This document shows, piece after piece, positions 34,509 through 43,483 of a stretch of DNA of 64,000 bases. The stretch lies in the NCBI GenBank assembly GCA_964370295.1, contig CAYJIR010000004.1, forward strand, positions 37,188 to 101,187, read 5' to 3'. A program made the position numbers and the translations under genes. Positions within the stretch are counted from its first letter, which is position 1; the number at the start of each line of letters is the position of its first letter. The stretch is from JAAYCI01 sp964370295. GTDB taxonomy: Bacteria; Bacillota; Clostridia; Oscillospirales; Ruminococcaceae. The notes below the pieces were generated by a model that was not told where the DNA came from, made no database searches, and saw nothing but the letters and a program-made list of their open reading frames with translations.

Positions 34509-36278
34509 TCACAGCATTTGGATCACTGTATTTTTCGGTGTGTATTCACTTGGTATCCTATATCTATAGTGTCGGCTGTCTGCCTCTTCTCGCTCGAGTT
34601 CAAAACCCAAAGAATCATAAAACTCGCGCACCAACATATTTTTTGTTGTTTTTAACCAAGAGCCGTGCAACACTTTCACCCCACGCTCTTTCAACGCCAC
34701 CACCAGCGCATCAAACATGGCATATTCCAAATGGCGCTTAAACACACGGCAACTCATCACCCAAAGCTCGATGTTGGCCATGTCTCCCTTGATGGGAACC
34801 ACCATGGCCGAAGTGATGCCGTTGTCTCCGAATCGATCGCTTAGGCGGCCACAAAACAGCAAGGTGTTTTCTTGGCTTGCAAGGGCCTCCACCTCGGCCG
34901 CCGAGTAGCGCCGCGTGGTGAGATTGAATTGGTTTGTTTTATTAATAAGTTGGCTCACACGCTCTATGCGGTCTTGACTTACAGGGCCAATTTCCGCTTG
35001 CATAACCAGGCTCTGCAAGTAGGCCTCATAGCTGCCAAATTCACCCTGCTCCTGTTGGCGCTGTGCGTTTTGGCGATACATTTCCCCGCGCTTGCGGTCG
35101 TCTTCCGACACCGCCGTAACCTCGAAATAAGCGCCCCTATCCACCTTGCGAATCGAATTTTCCACCTCGTCTATCACGGGCGCATTCACCATGGGCAAGT
35201 CTCGGCCCACCAAGGCGCGTTCGGCCGGGTTGTCGTCCAAAAACACAAAACTATCCGGCAAAATGTTAATTTCCTTCGCCATTTTAGCAATGCTTTCGCT
35301 TTTCGGGCCCCAGTTTGCCTCAAAACAGAGAAAATCTTCGCGCCTTAAGGGGCTATCCTCGCGAAGAAAACCACTTAAAGCCGCGTTTTCTTCATTTTTA
35401 GAAGCCACATTCAACAGCACCCCACGCGAAGAAAGCATTTTTAGATAACTTTGAAATTCGGAGAAGGCCATACCGCGGGGCGTTTCATCCCCCAGTTCAA
35501 TTCCCTCGGGTCCCTCTTCTCCTATCACACCCCCCCAAAGGGTATTGTCTAAATCCAGCACAGCAGCCTTTTTACTTAGACCAAATAGGCTTTTTAGCAA
35601 GGCCGATAAGCTATGGCAAAAATGGGGGATATGTTGCACGGCGCAAGCATATTTATAGGCGTACCAAGTGGCATCGTCACACCAGGCATCCAGCCCAAAC
35701 GTAGAAGCCAGATAGTCTAGGTCGTGGATATACAAAAAAGGATTCTCGCGTGCAAACTGCGCCAGTTTTTCATTTAGTTGCCGCACATGGTTCACACGGC
35801 CGCGCCTGTCCCAAGCATCCATGTTGCCAAAATTACGCCAGCGCGGCAATTCGAAGTTGTTTTGCACCACAGGGCAACCCCATTTTTTCGCCGCCTGCCA
35901 CACCGCTTCAAAATGCTGATATTCTGCCTTGCATTTCTCCCGGGCACTCGCCTCGCTGTCTTGTGGCGTGGGCCAATTTTTTAAGTTGCGGCTACTGGTG
36001 TGGATATAGAGCACATCCGGTGCAAAATCGGCAAGGGCACCATCATCAAATACCACATTTTCGTAAAACAGTGCATATTCGCCCTCGTAAAAGGTAGGAC
36101 GAATACCGGCGTTTAGCAAAAACAACTCTAATATGTTCTTAAATTCGCCCACGGTGCTGCCGCTAACAATGGCCACTTTTTTTTCTAAAAGACCTTGTTT
36201 TTTTAGCAATTCCTTTTTTAGGGCGCGTTTCTTTTGCAAGACATAGGCCGCATCAAACGGGTATTGTAAGATTTCCAC
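34509..36278 (-). CDS. FkbH-like HAD-IIIC protein (glyceryl/acyl-ACP loading type)
   Basis: A 589-residue protein with an N-terminal SGNH-like region (VAIVSGSTVGEFKNILELFL), a HAD-IIIC domain with DLDNTLWGGVIGEEG (Asp242, Asp244) and VFLDDNPAER, then a GNAT-like C-terminus (NKTNQFNLTTRRYS; WVMSCRVFKRHLEYAMFDAL). This layout is that of FkbH/EryM-linked proteins that dephosphorylate 1,3-bisphosphoglycerate and load the glyceryl group on ACP. The GTG start at 36278 follows AGGAGG by 5 bases; the in-frame GTG at 36293 lies upstream of that site. Confidence 0.87.
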   Translation of the reverse strand: MEILQYPFDAAYVLQKKRALKKELLKKQGLLEKKVAIVSGSTVGEFKNILELFLLNAGIRPTFYEGEYALFYENVVFDDGALADFAPDVLYIHTSSRNLKNWPTPQDSEASAREKCKAEYQHFEAVWQAAKKWGCPVVQNNFELPRWRNFGNMDAWDRRGRVNHVRQLNEKLAQFARENPFLYIHDLDYLASTFGLDAWCDDATWYAYKYACAVQHIPHFCHSLSALLKSLFGLSKKAAVLDLDNTLWGGVIGEEGPEGIELGDETPRGMAFSEFQSYLKMLSSRGVLLNVASKNEENAALSGFLREDSPLRREDFLCFEANWGPKSESIAKMAKEINILPDSFVFLDDNPAERALVGRDLPMVNAPVIDEVENSIRKVDRGAYFEVTAVSEDDRKRGEMYRQNAQRQQEQGEFGSYEAYLQSLVMQAEIGPVSQDRIERVSQLINKTNQFNLTTRRYSAAEVEALASQENTLLFCGRLSDRFGDNGITSAMVVPIKGDMANIELWVMSCRVFKRHLEYAMFDALVVALKERGVKVLHGSWLKTTKNMLVREFYDSLGFELEREEADSRHYRYRIPSEYTPKNTVIQML

Positions 36279-36310
36279 TGTTTCCTCCTGCACTTTGTTC
36301 TCTCTTCGCT

Positions 36311-36339
36311 ATTATACCAAATTTTTTACAAAAAAAAAA
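36311..36339 (-). promoter_or_regulatory. Extended -10 promoter of the minus-strand FkbH operon
   Basis: On the minus strand TGG-TATAAT: TATAAT occupies 36311-36316 and its TG extension 36317-36319. Upstream is a T-rich tract instead of a clear -35. Confidence 0.65.
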
Positions 36340-36485
36340 GCCACCGAAAAAGAGATTGCTATGGCGAATTTCTTCCTAAGAAAGAGCATCTTGAGGAAGG
36401 GATCGCCTGCCAAGTTTGTTTTCGTTACCTTTGTTGATGATAGGGTGCAAGCTCCTATAAATTCACAAATTTCTCAAACTTTTCC

Positions 36486-36514
36486 CTTTCATTTCTCCCC
36501 CTTTATGGTATAAT
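36486..36514 (+). promoter_or_regulatory. Extended -10 promoter of the PBP gene
   Basis: TGG-TATAAT with TATAAT at 36509-36514. The -35 at 17 bases distance (CTTTCA, 36486-36491) is poor, as is usual with an extended -10. Confidence 0.7.
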
Positions 36515-36596
36515 AAAGGTTGAGATTATAGCAGAGTTTTTGTTTTGGCAGCATCCTCTGATATTTTCATATACCCTCAAGAGGAGGCCCTATTTT

Positions 36597-39592
36597 TTGA
36601 ATAAGCGTAAACAGAAAAAAAAGGACAATAGAACCGATAAATGGCAATCCCCCCATGCCGTTAGTTTACCGCCACGGGAAGAGAGTTTTGTCCCCGAGGC
36701 AGATATTGAGTCCCCCCTTATGCAAATAGACTCCGCCGACGAACCTGCCGATTCACTCGCCTTGGCTACTTCTTTGCCCTCCGATACCCCCGGCGAGCCC
36801 GAGGCCATCGANNNNNNNNNNNNNNNNNNNNNNNNNNNNNNNNNNNNNNNNNNNNNNNNNNNNNNNNNNNNNNNNNNNNNNNNNNNNNNNNNNNNNNNNN
36901 NNNNNNNNNNNAGGCCACCGACGAGACAAGCGAGCCCGAGGCCACCGACGAGACAGGCGAGCCCGAGGCCATCGACGAGACAAGCGAGCCCGAGGCCATC
37001 GACGAGACAGGCGAGCCCGAGGCCACCGACGAGACAAGCGAGCCCGAGGCCACCGACGAGACAAGCGAGCCCGAGGCCACCGACGAGACAGGCGAGCCCG
37101 AAGAGAAAAAGCCTGTAAAAACCTCATCCACCAAAAAGGATAAAACAGCGGCTTCATCAAAGAAAAATATCCATAAAACAAACGCACAAACACCCGCCAA
37201 AAAAGGCAAGAAGAAAAAGAAAAAACGCACTCCCAAAATGAGTACCGTTCTTGGCACGATGTTTGCCAATGTTTGCAAAGCCTGTTTGGTTGTGATTTGC
37301 ATCGGTTTAATGGCCGGTAGCGTCGTCACTGTGCAGGCGCTGCAATACGTGGTAACGCAAACCCAAGAAGACGAAACCCTGTTGGACATCGAAAACATCC
37401 AGCTCAACCAAACCAGCTATATCATGGCATTAAACCATAGAAACCCAAATGCTTTGGAAGAGGACGACTGGGTGGAATATCAAGAACTCATCGGCCCGGA
37501 AAACCGCATTTGGGCACCTCTTAGCGAGGTACCGCAGGACTTAATCAATGCCGTTGTGGCCACAGAAGACCGCGAATTTTACGAGCACCACGGTGTTTCG
37601 TTCGAGCGCACACTCTATGCCTTTGCCAACGAATTTTTGCCCTTGGCAGACAGCACCTTTGGCGGCTCTACCATCGACCAACAATTGGTGAAAAACATCA
37701 CAGGCGACGACGATGTGGTGGGCGAAGACGGCAGCTTTTTGGCCGGTTATCAGCGCAAAATGCGTGAAATATACAGGGCATGGGTTCTAAACACGCGCTA
37801 CTCTAAAGACATGATTATGGAAGCCTATTTGAACACCATGAGCCTATCTGAGCGCATCGCGGGCGTGCAGGCCGGTGCCCTTGAATATTTCGGCAAGGAT
37901 GTTTCCCAACTCAACTTGGTGGAATGTGCCACCATCGCCGGCATCACACGAGCCCCCACCTACTATAGCCCCATTCAAAACCCCGAAAACGCTTTAGACC
38001 GCCGCAACGACGTTTTGTACTTTATGTTGGAAGAGGGTTACATCGACCAAGCCACCTACGAGGCCTCTATCGACGAACCCCTGGGGCTGGCCTCTGCCCC
38101 TGCCGGCTCACAAACCAGCTCTTCCACCACTGTTTTTAACTATTTTTCCGACACTGTTTTCGAAGAAGTGGTAGGCGACTTTATAGAACAAATGGGCATG
38201 ACGCGTGATGAGGCCATAGAGGCTTTATACACCGGCGGTTACCGCATTTATGCCACGGTGGACCAAACCGTGCAACTGGCTTTAGAAGACATGTATCTGG
38301 ACGGATACGAAGAAGACGGATACTTTTTAGACCCTTCGCGCTTTCCCGGCTATGCCAACAACTTAACGATTGTGGAGCAAGAAACCGACGCCGAAGGCAA
38401 TGTTCTTTCCGAAACAGAAATTTTACCGCAAAGCGCCTGTGTTGTCATCAACTACGACGGAGAACTGGTGGGGGTTGTAGGCGGGATTGGCGAAAAAACA
38501 GAAAGCCTCTCGCTCAACCGTGCCGTTGGCACAGTGGATGAAAATGGCGAAGTTGTGGGTACGGTGCGCCAGGTTGGGTCCACCATGAAACCCATCGCGG
38601 CCTATGCGCTTGGCATCGACACCGGCCTTATCACCTATTCCACCGGTATCGAGGACGCCCCCGTGCTCTCGCGAAACCCCATAGAAAGCCCCAATGCCAA
38701 AGATTGGCCCTCAAACTTTAGCAACAGCTATCGCGACTACGAGCTCCCCGTGGCCAGCGCTATTGCCGAATCCACCAACACGGTGGCTGCACAAGTAGGC
38801 CTTTGGGTGGGCCGCGAAGAAATGTACGACTTTTTAACCGAAACCCTGCAAATTTCCAGCCTGGTTCGGCCGGATGACGTAGACATTGCCCCCCTTGTTT
38901 TGGGCAGTATGACCTATGGCATGAGCCTGTATGAGCTGGCCGGGTCCTATCAAATGTTTGGTGGCGACGAAAACTATGGCGTGCACAACAACCTACACTG
39001 CTATTTACGTGTGGAAGATGCAGACGGAAACATTGTGATGGAACCTCCTATGACAACCGTGCAAGCCATTGACCCACAAAGTGGCTATGTGATGAATCGC
39101 CTGCTCTCCAATGTTTTGCATGGTTCTGTGCCCAACGCCACGGCCACGGCACGCGGCATGGCCCCGGAAGGCGAAATGGACTCTGTGGCCAAAACAGGCA
39201 CTACCAGTGATGACAAAGACCGTTTGTTTGTTGGCCTCACACCCTATTATGTCACCGCTGTATGGTGGGGCTACGATTCGGAATATGATATGAATGGCCG
39301 CTGGTCTCCCTCGGCCTCCACAAATATTCCTCCCAATGTGTGGAAAAGCCTGATGGAAACCGTGCAAGAAGATTTGCCTTATCGGGAATTCCCCGAGCAA
39401 CCGGAAGGCATACAGGAACTCTCCTACTGCACGCGCTCGGGCGATTTGCCCATCAGCGGTTGCCCCACAGCCCTTGGCTATTACACCGATTTTACAGAGT
39501 TAGAGCACTGCGCCGGCCATCTAACACCCGAAGAAGAGGCCGCCCTAGCCGCTGCTGAAGCCGCTGCTGCAGCGGCGGCCGCGGCAGCCTAA
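36597..39592 (+). CDS. Class A penicillin-binding protein (PBP1A type), interrupted by an assembly gap
   Basis: A bifunctional cell-wall synthase. TTG 36597 follows GAGGAGG. A Lys-rich cytosolic start is followed by an acidic 9-residue repeat tract broken by 100 Ns, a second Lys-rich patch, and a membrane helix near 37270-37340. The GT51 domain carries ATEDREFYEHHG (near 37560) and GGSTIDQQLVKN. The transpeptidase has STMK (near 38580), STN (38771-38779) and KTG (39191-39199). A poly-Ala tail ends the protein. The frame shift across the Ns is an artefact: repeat phase needs 17+27k missing bases, which restores one frame. Confidence 0.9.
36792..37102 (+). repeat. 27-bp tandem repeat coding a 9-residue acidic motif
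   Basis: Seven full units after the gap (36914-37102) encode A(T/I)DET(S/G)EPE; a partial unit (GEPEAID) lies before the gap from 36792. Units differ only at codons acc/atc and agc/ggc. The copy number is unknown because the N gap lies inside. Confidence 0.95.
36812..36911. other. Assembly gap of exactly 100 N
   Basis: One hundred Ns is the conventional placeholder for a gap of unknown size. The flanking repeat phase predicts a true length of 17, 44, 71, 98, 125... bases. Confidence 0.95.
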
Positions 39593-39719
39593 CCCGGCAC
39601 CTACCTATTCGGCCCTTTTGATATTTTATACTTTGGCCTCTGTGCGTGCCTTGCCCAATGTGTTCACCGCCCGGAAATTCTTTCCATTTGAATGTGTATT
39701 TTAAAAGAGGATTAGACCT

Positions 39720-41447
39720 ATGAAGTTAAGCCCTCGCAGCAGAATCAAACACCTTTGGCGCCACCCTGTGGGGCATGAACTTATGTTGCACATGCTTCAA
39801 AAAACGGGACGCAGTGTACAATGGGTGGAATCTCCTCTCATTGCGCATCTTCCGCTGCTTGCGCTAGACCGCTACACATTCCCCGGTTTCACCCATTTTG
39901 CTTTAGAGCTTTGCATGTTTCCCCCTCGTCGTGAAGCTTCCGAAGAGCTACCCGCTTGGTGGAAGGAAGCCGTTATCTACCAAATTTTCCTCCCCAGCTT
40001 TATGGATTCCGACCACGATGGCCTGGGTGATTTCGCCGGAATCGTCCAGCGCCTGCCCTATTTATCACGCCTAGGCGTGGATGCTTTATGGCTATTCCCT
40101 GTTTTAGCACAAGGCACAGAAGGCGGCATTTCAAGCCATCGCTCCCTGCACAAAGATTTTGGCACAAACGAGGATTTTAACACGCTGGTGCAGGCAGTCC
40201 ACAGCTATGATATGCGTATTATTATTGACATCAACCTCTCCTACATATCGCCGCAACACCCTTGGTTTGATTCTGTTTTGCAGGGCGGTGGTAGACCCGA
40301 TTATTTTATTTGGAAGCCGGGGCTGCCGCCATGGGAGGCTTCTCTTGCCGAAAAAAACTGGCGCTATATTTCACAAAAAGAATCGTTCTGCCTTGTTAAC
40401 AATCGCCGCGTAGCACTCAACTGGAGCAACCCCGATTTGCGCGCCGAATTTGCCGACATTCTACAATTTTGGCTCAACTTGGGTATAGACGGGTTTTGTT
40501 TGGGCGGCCTTGGCGATTTAGCCCAAAATTCGCAAGCGGCAAGTCTTGAACCCGCCAAACCTTTTTTCGAGCGTGGTGTTTTGGAAACAGAACACTTGGA
40601 TGTACAAGGATATCTGCGCGAAGTATTCCAAAACATTCCAAAACAGGATGTTTTGCTGCTGGGCAAAATAAATAGGCGGCAAGTTTGCCTGCAAACACGC
40701 TCTTGGGCTACAGACAATAACATTGGCTTGTCTTTGCTCTATGGAAATAGCCATAGAGCCCTCCATAGCAAGGAAATGTCCCCATTGGCTTTGCAATCTC
40801 TTCGCCACTTTTTCCTTGCCTATTTTTCCTATTTCGGTGCCGATGCTTGGCCCACTCTTTTTTGGGAAAGTCATAAAACATCACGCATTCTAAACCAACT
40901 TTCTGCGCCAGCGGTCTATCAGAATTTGCTTTCTAAAATGCTTGCCACTTGGCTATTGTGTTTGCGCGGCACGCCGGTTTTATATCAAGGAGAAGAGCTT
41001 GGGCTGTATGGGCCCGAAAACGAAGGGGATTTCCTGTCTACGCAAACCCCTTTTCCTTGGAACTCTGAGCTGAACGGAGGCTTTACAGGGGCCACACCAT
41101 GGCTTGCCCCCTTGCCAAACAACCGGCACTTACATGCGGCCGGACAAATGGAAAACCCCCGTTCCGTTTGGCGACATCATGCCACACTGATCGTCTTGCG
41201 CCGCCAATACCCCTGTCTTCTATATGGCACCTTTAAACCCGTTTTTACAAACAATCAGAAAACACTTTGTTTTTTCCGTATACTTGGCCACGAAAAATGT
41301 TATGTGGAAATCAGCATCAGCGAAAAACAAGTTTCTCGCCCCGGCCGGCTTTCGCCAAGACATCAACTGCTTTTGTCGAACTACGAAACGCCTTCTAAAT
41401 ATTTGCGTCCGTACGAAGCCAATGTCTACCTTTGCGAGAATGGATAA
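39720..41447 (+). CDS. GH13 (alpha-glucosidase-like) protein lacking all catalytic residues
   Basis: A 575-residue protein with a clear GH13 barrel (YQIFLPSFMDSDHDGLGDFA, YLSRLGVDALWLFPV, LNWSNPDLRAEFADILQFWL, CLRGTPVLYQGEELGLYGPE). The catalytic positions are all changed: region I DxxxNH is D170-INLS-Y175; region II GFRMD is GFCLG, so the nucleophile Asp is Gly262; region III Glu is Lys316 (LLLGKIN); and region IV HD is His385-Lys386. There is no signal peptide, so it is cytosolic, with about 80 extra N-terminal residues. It is probably a non-hydrolytic sugar-binding or regulatory protein. GAGGATTAG precedes the ATG. Confidence 0.85.
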   Translation: MKLSPRSRIKHLWRHPVGHELMLHMLQKTGRSVQWVESPLIAHLPLLALDRYTFPGFTHFALELCMFPPRREASEELPAWWKEAVIYQIFLPSFMDSDHDGLGDFAGIVQRLPYLSRLGVDALWLFPVLAQGTEGGISSHRSLHKDFGTNEDFNTLVQAVHSYDMRIIIDINLSYISPQHPWFDSVLQGGGRPDYFIWKPGLPPWEASLAEKNWRYISQKESFCLVNNRRVALNWSNPDLRAEFADILQFWLNLGIDGFCLGGLGDLAQNSQAASLEPAKPFFERGVLETEHLDVQGYLREVFQNIPKQDVLLLGKINRRQVCLQTRSWATDNNIGLSLLYGNSHRALHSKEMSPLALQSLRHFFLAYFSYFGADAWPTLFWESHKTSRILNQLSAPAVYQNLLSKMLATWLLCLRGTPVLYQGEELGLYGPENEGDFLSTQTPFPWNSELNGGFTGATPWLAPLPNNRHLHAAGQMENPRSVWRHHATLIVLRRQYPCLLYGTFKPVFTNNQKTLCFFRILGHEKCYVEISISEKQVSRPGRLSPRHQLLLSNYETPSKYLRPYEANVYLCENG

Positions 41448-41499
41448 AGCCCCTGCCTTGGCTTTGTGGCTGTGTTTTCACCCTGTATAGGAGGGCTTT

Positions 41500-42201
41500 A
41501 TGTCTTTTTCCCAGCGCACATCTTTGCTGGTAGGCGAAGATGGGGTTCGTGTTTTGCAGCAAAGCCATGTGGCTGTTTTTGGTTTGGGCGGTGTGGGCTC
41601 TTTTGCCGCCGAAGCTCTGGCCAGAGCCGGTGTGGGCCGGCTTTCCCTGTTTGACGGCGACACCGTTTGTGCTTCTAACCTCAACCGCCAGCTTGTTGCC
41701 TTGCATTCCACACTTGGGCAAAACAAAGCCGAAGTTATGGCAAAGCGTATTGCAGATATACACCCCGCTTGCGAAACTTTTGTATACCCCGTGTTTTATA
41801 CACCGCAAAATGCTCAAGACTACCCCTTTTCTGCCTATCACTATGTAGTGGATGCCACCGATATGGTGACGGCAAAACTAGAAATTATACGACGTGCCAA
41901 AGCCGCAGAAATTGCCGTTATTTCCTGCATGGGTGCCGGCAATAAATTCCATCCCGAGTGCTTCGAAGTGGCCGACATTTCCAAAACCGAGGTATGCCCC
42001 TTGGCCCGTGTGATGCGACGCGAATTAAAAAAGCAGGGCATCACAAAGGTGAAAACTGTTTTTTCTAAAGAGAATCCCTTTGTCGCTTCGAACACTTCAA
42101 ACGACGAAAAACTCCCCTGTGGCACACTCAGCTTTGTGCCCGGTGCCGCCGGCCTCGTGTTGGCCGGTGCTGTGGTGCGAGATTTGCTTTGCCTTGCTTG
42201 A
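41500..42201 (+). CDS. tcdA: E1-like tRNA threonylcarbamoyladenosine dehydratase (TcdA/CsdL type)
   Basis: A ThiF/E1-fold enzyme of 233 residues that activates t6A with ATP to form the cyclic ct6A37 of tRNA. The nucleotide loop is GLGGVGS (28-34), followed by LSLFDGDTVCASNLNRQ with the Arg finger. VVDATDMVTAKLEIIRRA and ISCMGAGNKFHP are characteristic of TcdA. The C-terminal region (TSNDEKLPCGTLSFVPGAAG) closes the domain. It has its own TAGGAGGG site, 52 bases after the GH13-like gene. Confidence 0.9.
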   Translation: MSFSQRTSLLVGEDGVRVLQQSHVAVFGLGGVGSFAAEALARAGVGRLSLFDGDTVCASNLNRQLVALHSTLGQNKAEVMAKRIADIHPACETFVYPVFYTPQNAQDYPFSAYHYVVDATDMVTAKLEIIRRAKAAEIAVISCMGAGNKFHPECFEVADISKTEVCPLARVMRRELKKQGITKVKTVFSKENPFVASNTSNDEKLPCGTLSFVPGAAGLVLAGAVVRDLLCLA

Positions 42202-42226
42202 TATTGCCTAGATGTGCCCTTATAAT
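42198..42226 (+). promoter_or_regulatory. Sigma-A-type promoter of the xpaC-telA pair
   Basis: TTGATA (42198-42203), exactly 17 bases, TATAAT (42221-42226). It overlaps the end of tcdA. Confidence 0.85.
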
Positions 42227-42240
42227 AGTTGATAAATACT

Positions 42241-42265
42241 ATAAAAATACCCTTTGTATTTTTAT
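42241..42265 (+). promoter_or_regulatory. Perfect 10-bp inverted repeat just after the promoter
   Basis: ATAAAAATAC (42241-42250) and GTATTTTTAT (42256-42265), with a 5-base loop, lie about 15 bases downstream of the -10 and directly before the ribosome binding site. This could be an operator or a leader hairpin. Confidence 0.6.
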
Positions 42266-42282
42266 GGAGAAGAGGCCATGCC

Positions 42283-43467
42283 GTGAGCGAAAAACCACAA
42301 CCAAATCTGGAAAAACAAATAGACGATGCCGTGCGCACCACCTTGGAAAGCGGCGATTTTTCGCATTTAAAGGGCCTTGGCGGAACTGTGCAACGTGCAG
42401 TACAGGACAGCTTTGCAAGTGCGCCGGGAACCGCAACGCCCAAGAAAAAAGAAAAAACCAAAACGGAGCTGTGGATACAAAAAAACGCAGCGAAACCCGC
42501 TAAGAAAAAAAGTATCTTTGCAAACAAAAACTATGGTATTGGCAGTGTGTTTTGCGGTGTTTTGGGGCTTGTTGCCTTTGGCTCTGCTCTGGCTCTTCTA
42601 GGCATCACCGGCCTTTTGGTTTCTATGCCCGCCATTGCCTTTTTGCCAATGGTCTTGATACTTTCTTTGTGCACCATTGCCAGCACTTGCCTTTTCGCCA
42701 ATGGTCTTGGCCGGCGTGCACTGATAAAACGCCTGCGCCAATATGGGGCTTTTTTGCTGGAGAAACCGGTTTGGAGCATTGATGCACTTTGCGCCGCCAC
42801 CCATTTTAGCACGGCACGCATTCGCCGTGATATCCGCCTTTCTTATAAAAAGAATTTGCTTTACCATGTGCAAATGGATACAGAAGAAAGCTGTGTTATC
42901 TATGGAGAAGAAAATTATCGCCTCTATTTAAACAGCGAGCGCACGCGCCAAGAACATGAAGCAAACGAAGCCAAGCGTCAACAGCTTTTGGAAGATCCGC
43001 AAACGGCCCCCATGGAACATTTTCGCAGCGAGGGGCAGGCCGCATTGCAAAGCATTCATTCCGCCATAAAAAACAGCAACGACGACAGCTTTGTCTTCAA
43101 ACTAAAAGCGTTGGAAACAACAATAGAACGCATCTTCAACTATGTGCAAAGCCACCCCCAAAAACTGCCCGACACACGAAAATTTATCGATTATTATTTG
43201 CCCAGCACCTTAAAATTGCTAAACAAATATCGTCAGTATGAAGAGGAAGACCTGCACTTAGAACCTGTATTGCTCGCCAAGGCCGACATTGTGGATAGCT
43301 TGGATACTTTAAATGTAGCCTTTGGTAATTTGCTGGAAAGCCTATACCACGAAGATACCCTAGATGTGGTAACCGACATCGATGTGTTGCACACGATGTT
43401 AGAGCAAGAGGGCCTCACCGAGCCCAAGTTCAACCTAGACATCGGCACAAAAAACAACAACCCATAA
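42283..43467 (+). CDS. XpaC-family membrane protein
   Basis: A 394-residue protein resembling the XpaC (5-bromo-4-chloroindolyl-phosphate hydrolysis protein) family, whose true function is unknown. A soluble N-terminus is followed by two hydrophobic helices at about 85-145 (SVFCGVLGLVAFGSALALLG; PMVLILSLCTIASTCLFANG), then a winged-helix-like stretch (LEKPVWSIDALCAATHFSTA) and a helical C-terminus. A GTG start at 42283 follows GAGAAGAGG. The XpaC/TelA pairing is common in Bacillota (Bacillus xpaC-yaaN). Confidence 0.82.
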   Translation: MSEKPQPNLEKQIDDAVRTTLESGDFSHLKGLGGTVQRAVQDSFASAPGTATPKKKEKTKTELWIQKNAAKPAKKKSIFANKNYGIGSVFCGVLGLVAFGSALALLGITGLLVSMPAIAFLPMVLILSLCTIASTCLFANGLGRRALIKRLRQYGAFLLEKPVWSIDALCAATHFSTARIRRDIRLSYKKNLLYHVQMDTEESCVIYGEENYRLYLNSERTRQEHEANEAKRQQLLEDPQTAPMEHFRSEGQAALQSIHSAIKNSNDDSFVFKLKALETTIERIFNYVQSHPQKLPDTRKFIDYYLPSTLKLLNKYRQYEEEDLHLEPVLLAKADIVDSLDTLNVAFGNLLESLYHEDTLDVVTDIDVLHTMLEQEGLTEPKFNLDIGTKNNNP

Positions 43468-43483
43468 CACAGGAGGAACCGGC

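Larger units (their letters stand above)
36279..36596. other. 318-base divergent spacer between the FkbH operon and the PBP gene
   Basis: It holds the two divergent extended -10 promoters, an A10 tract (about 36331-36340) and an imperfect hairpin (CTTCCTAAGA at 36372-36381 with TCTT-G-AGGAAG at 36089+300 i.e. 36389-36399). A possible 50-codon frame from ATG 36361 lacks a ribosome binding site and a family resemblance, so I do not call a gene. Confidence 0.6.

Noticed and set aside
36295..36513. Small frame in the divergent spacer before the PBP gene
   Set aside because: It spans both promoters, lacks a ribosome binding site and resembles no known small protein.
36766..37407. Minus-strand frames through the 27-bp repeat
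   Set aside because: The repeat is open in several frames; only the acidic reading joins the PBP domain and has a start signal.
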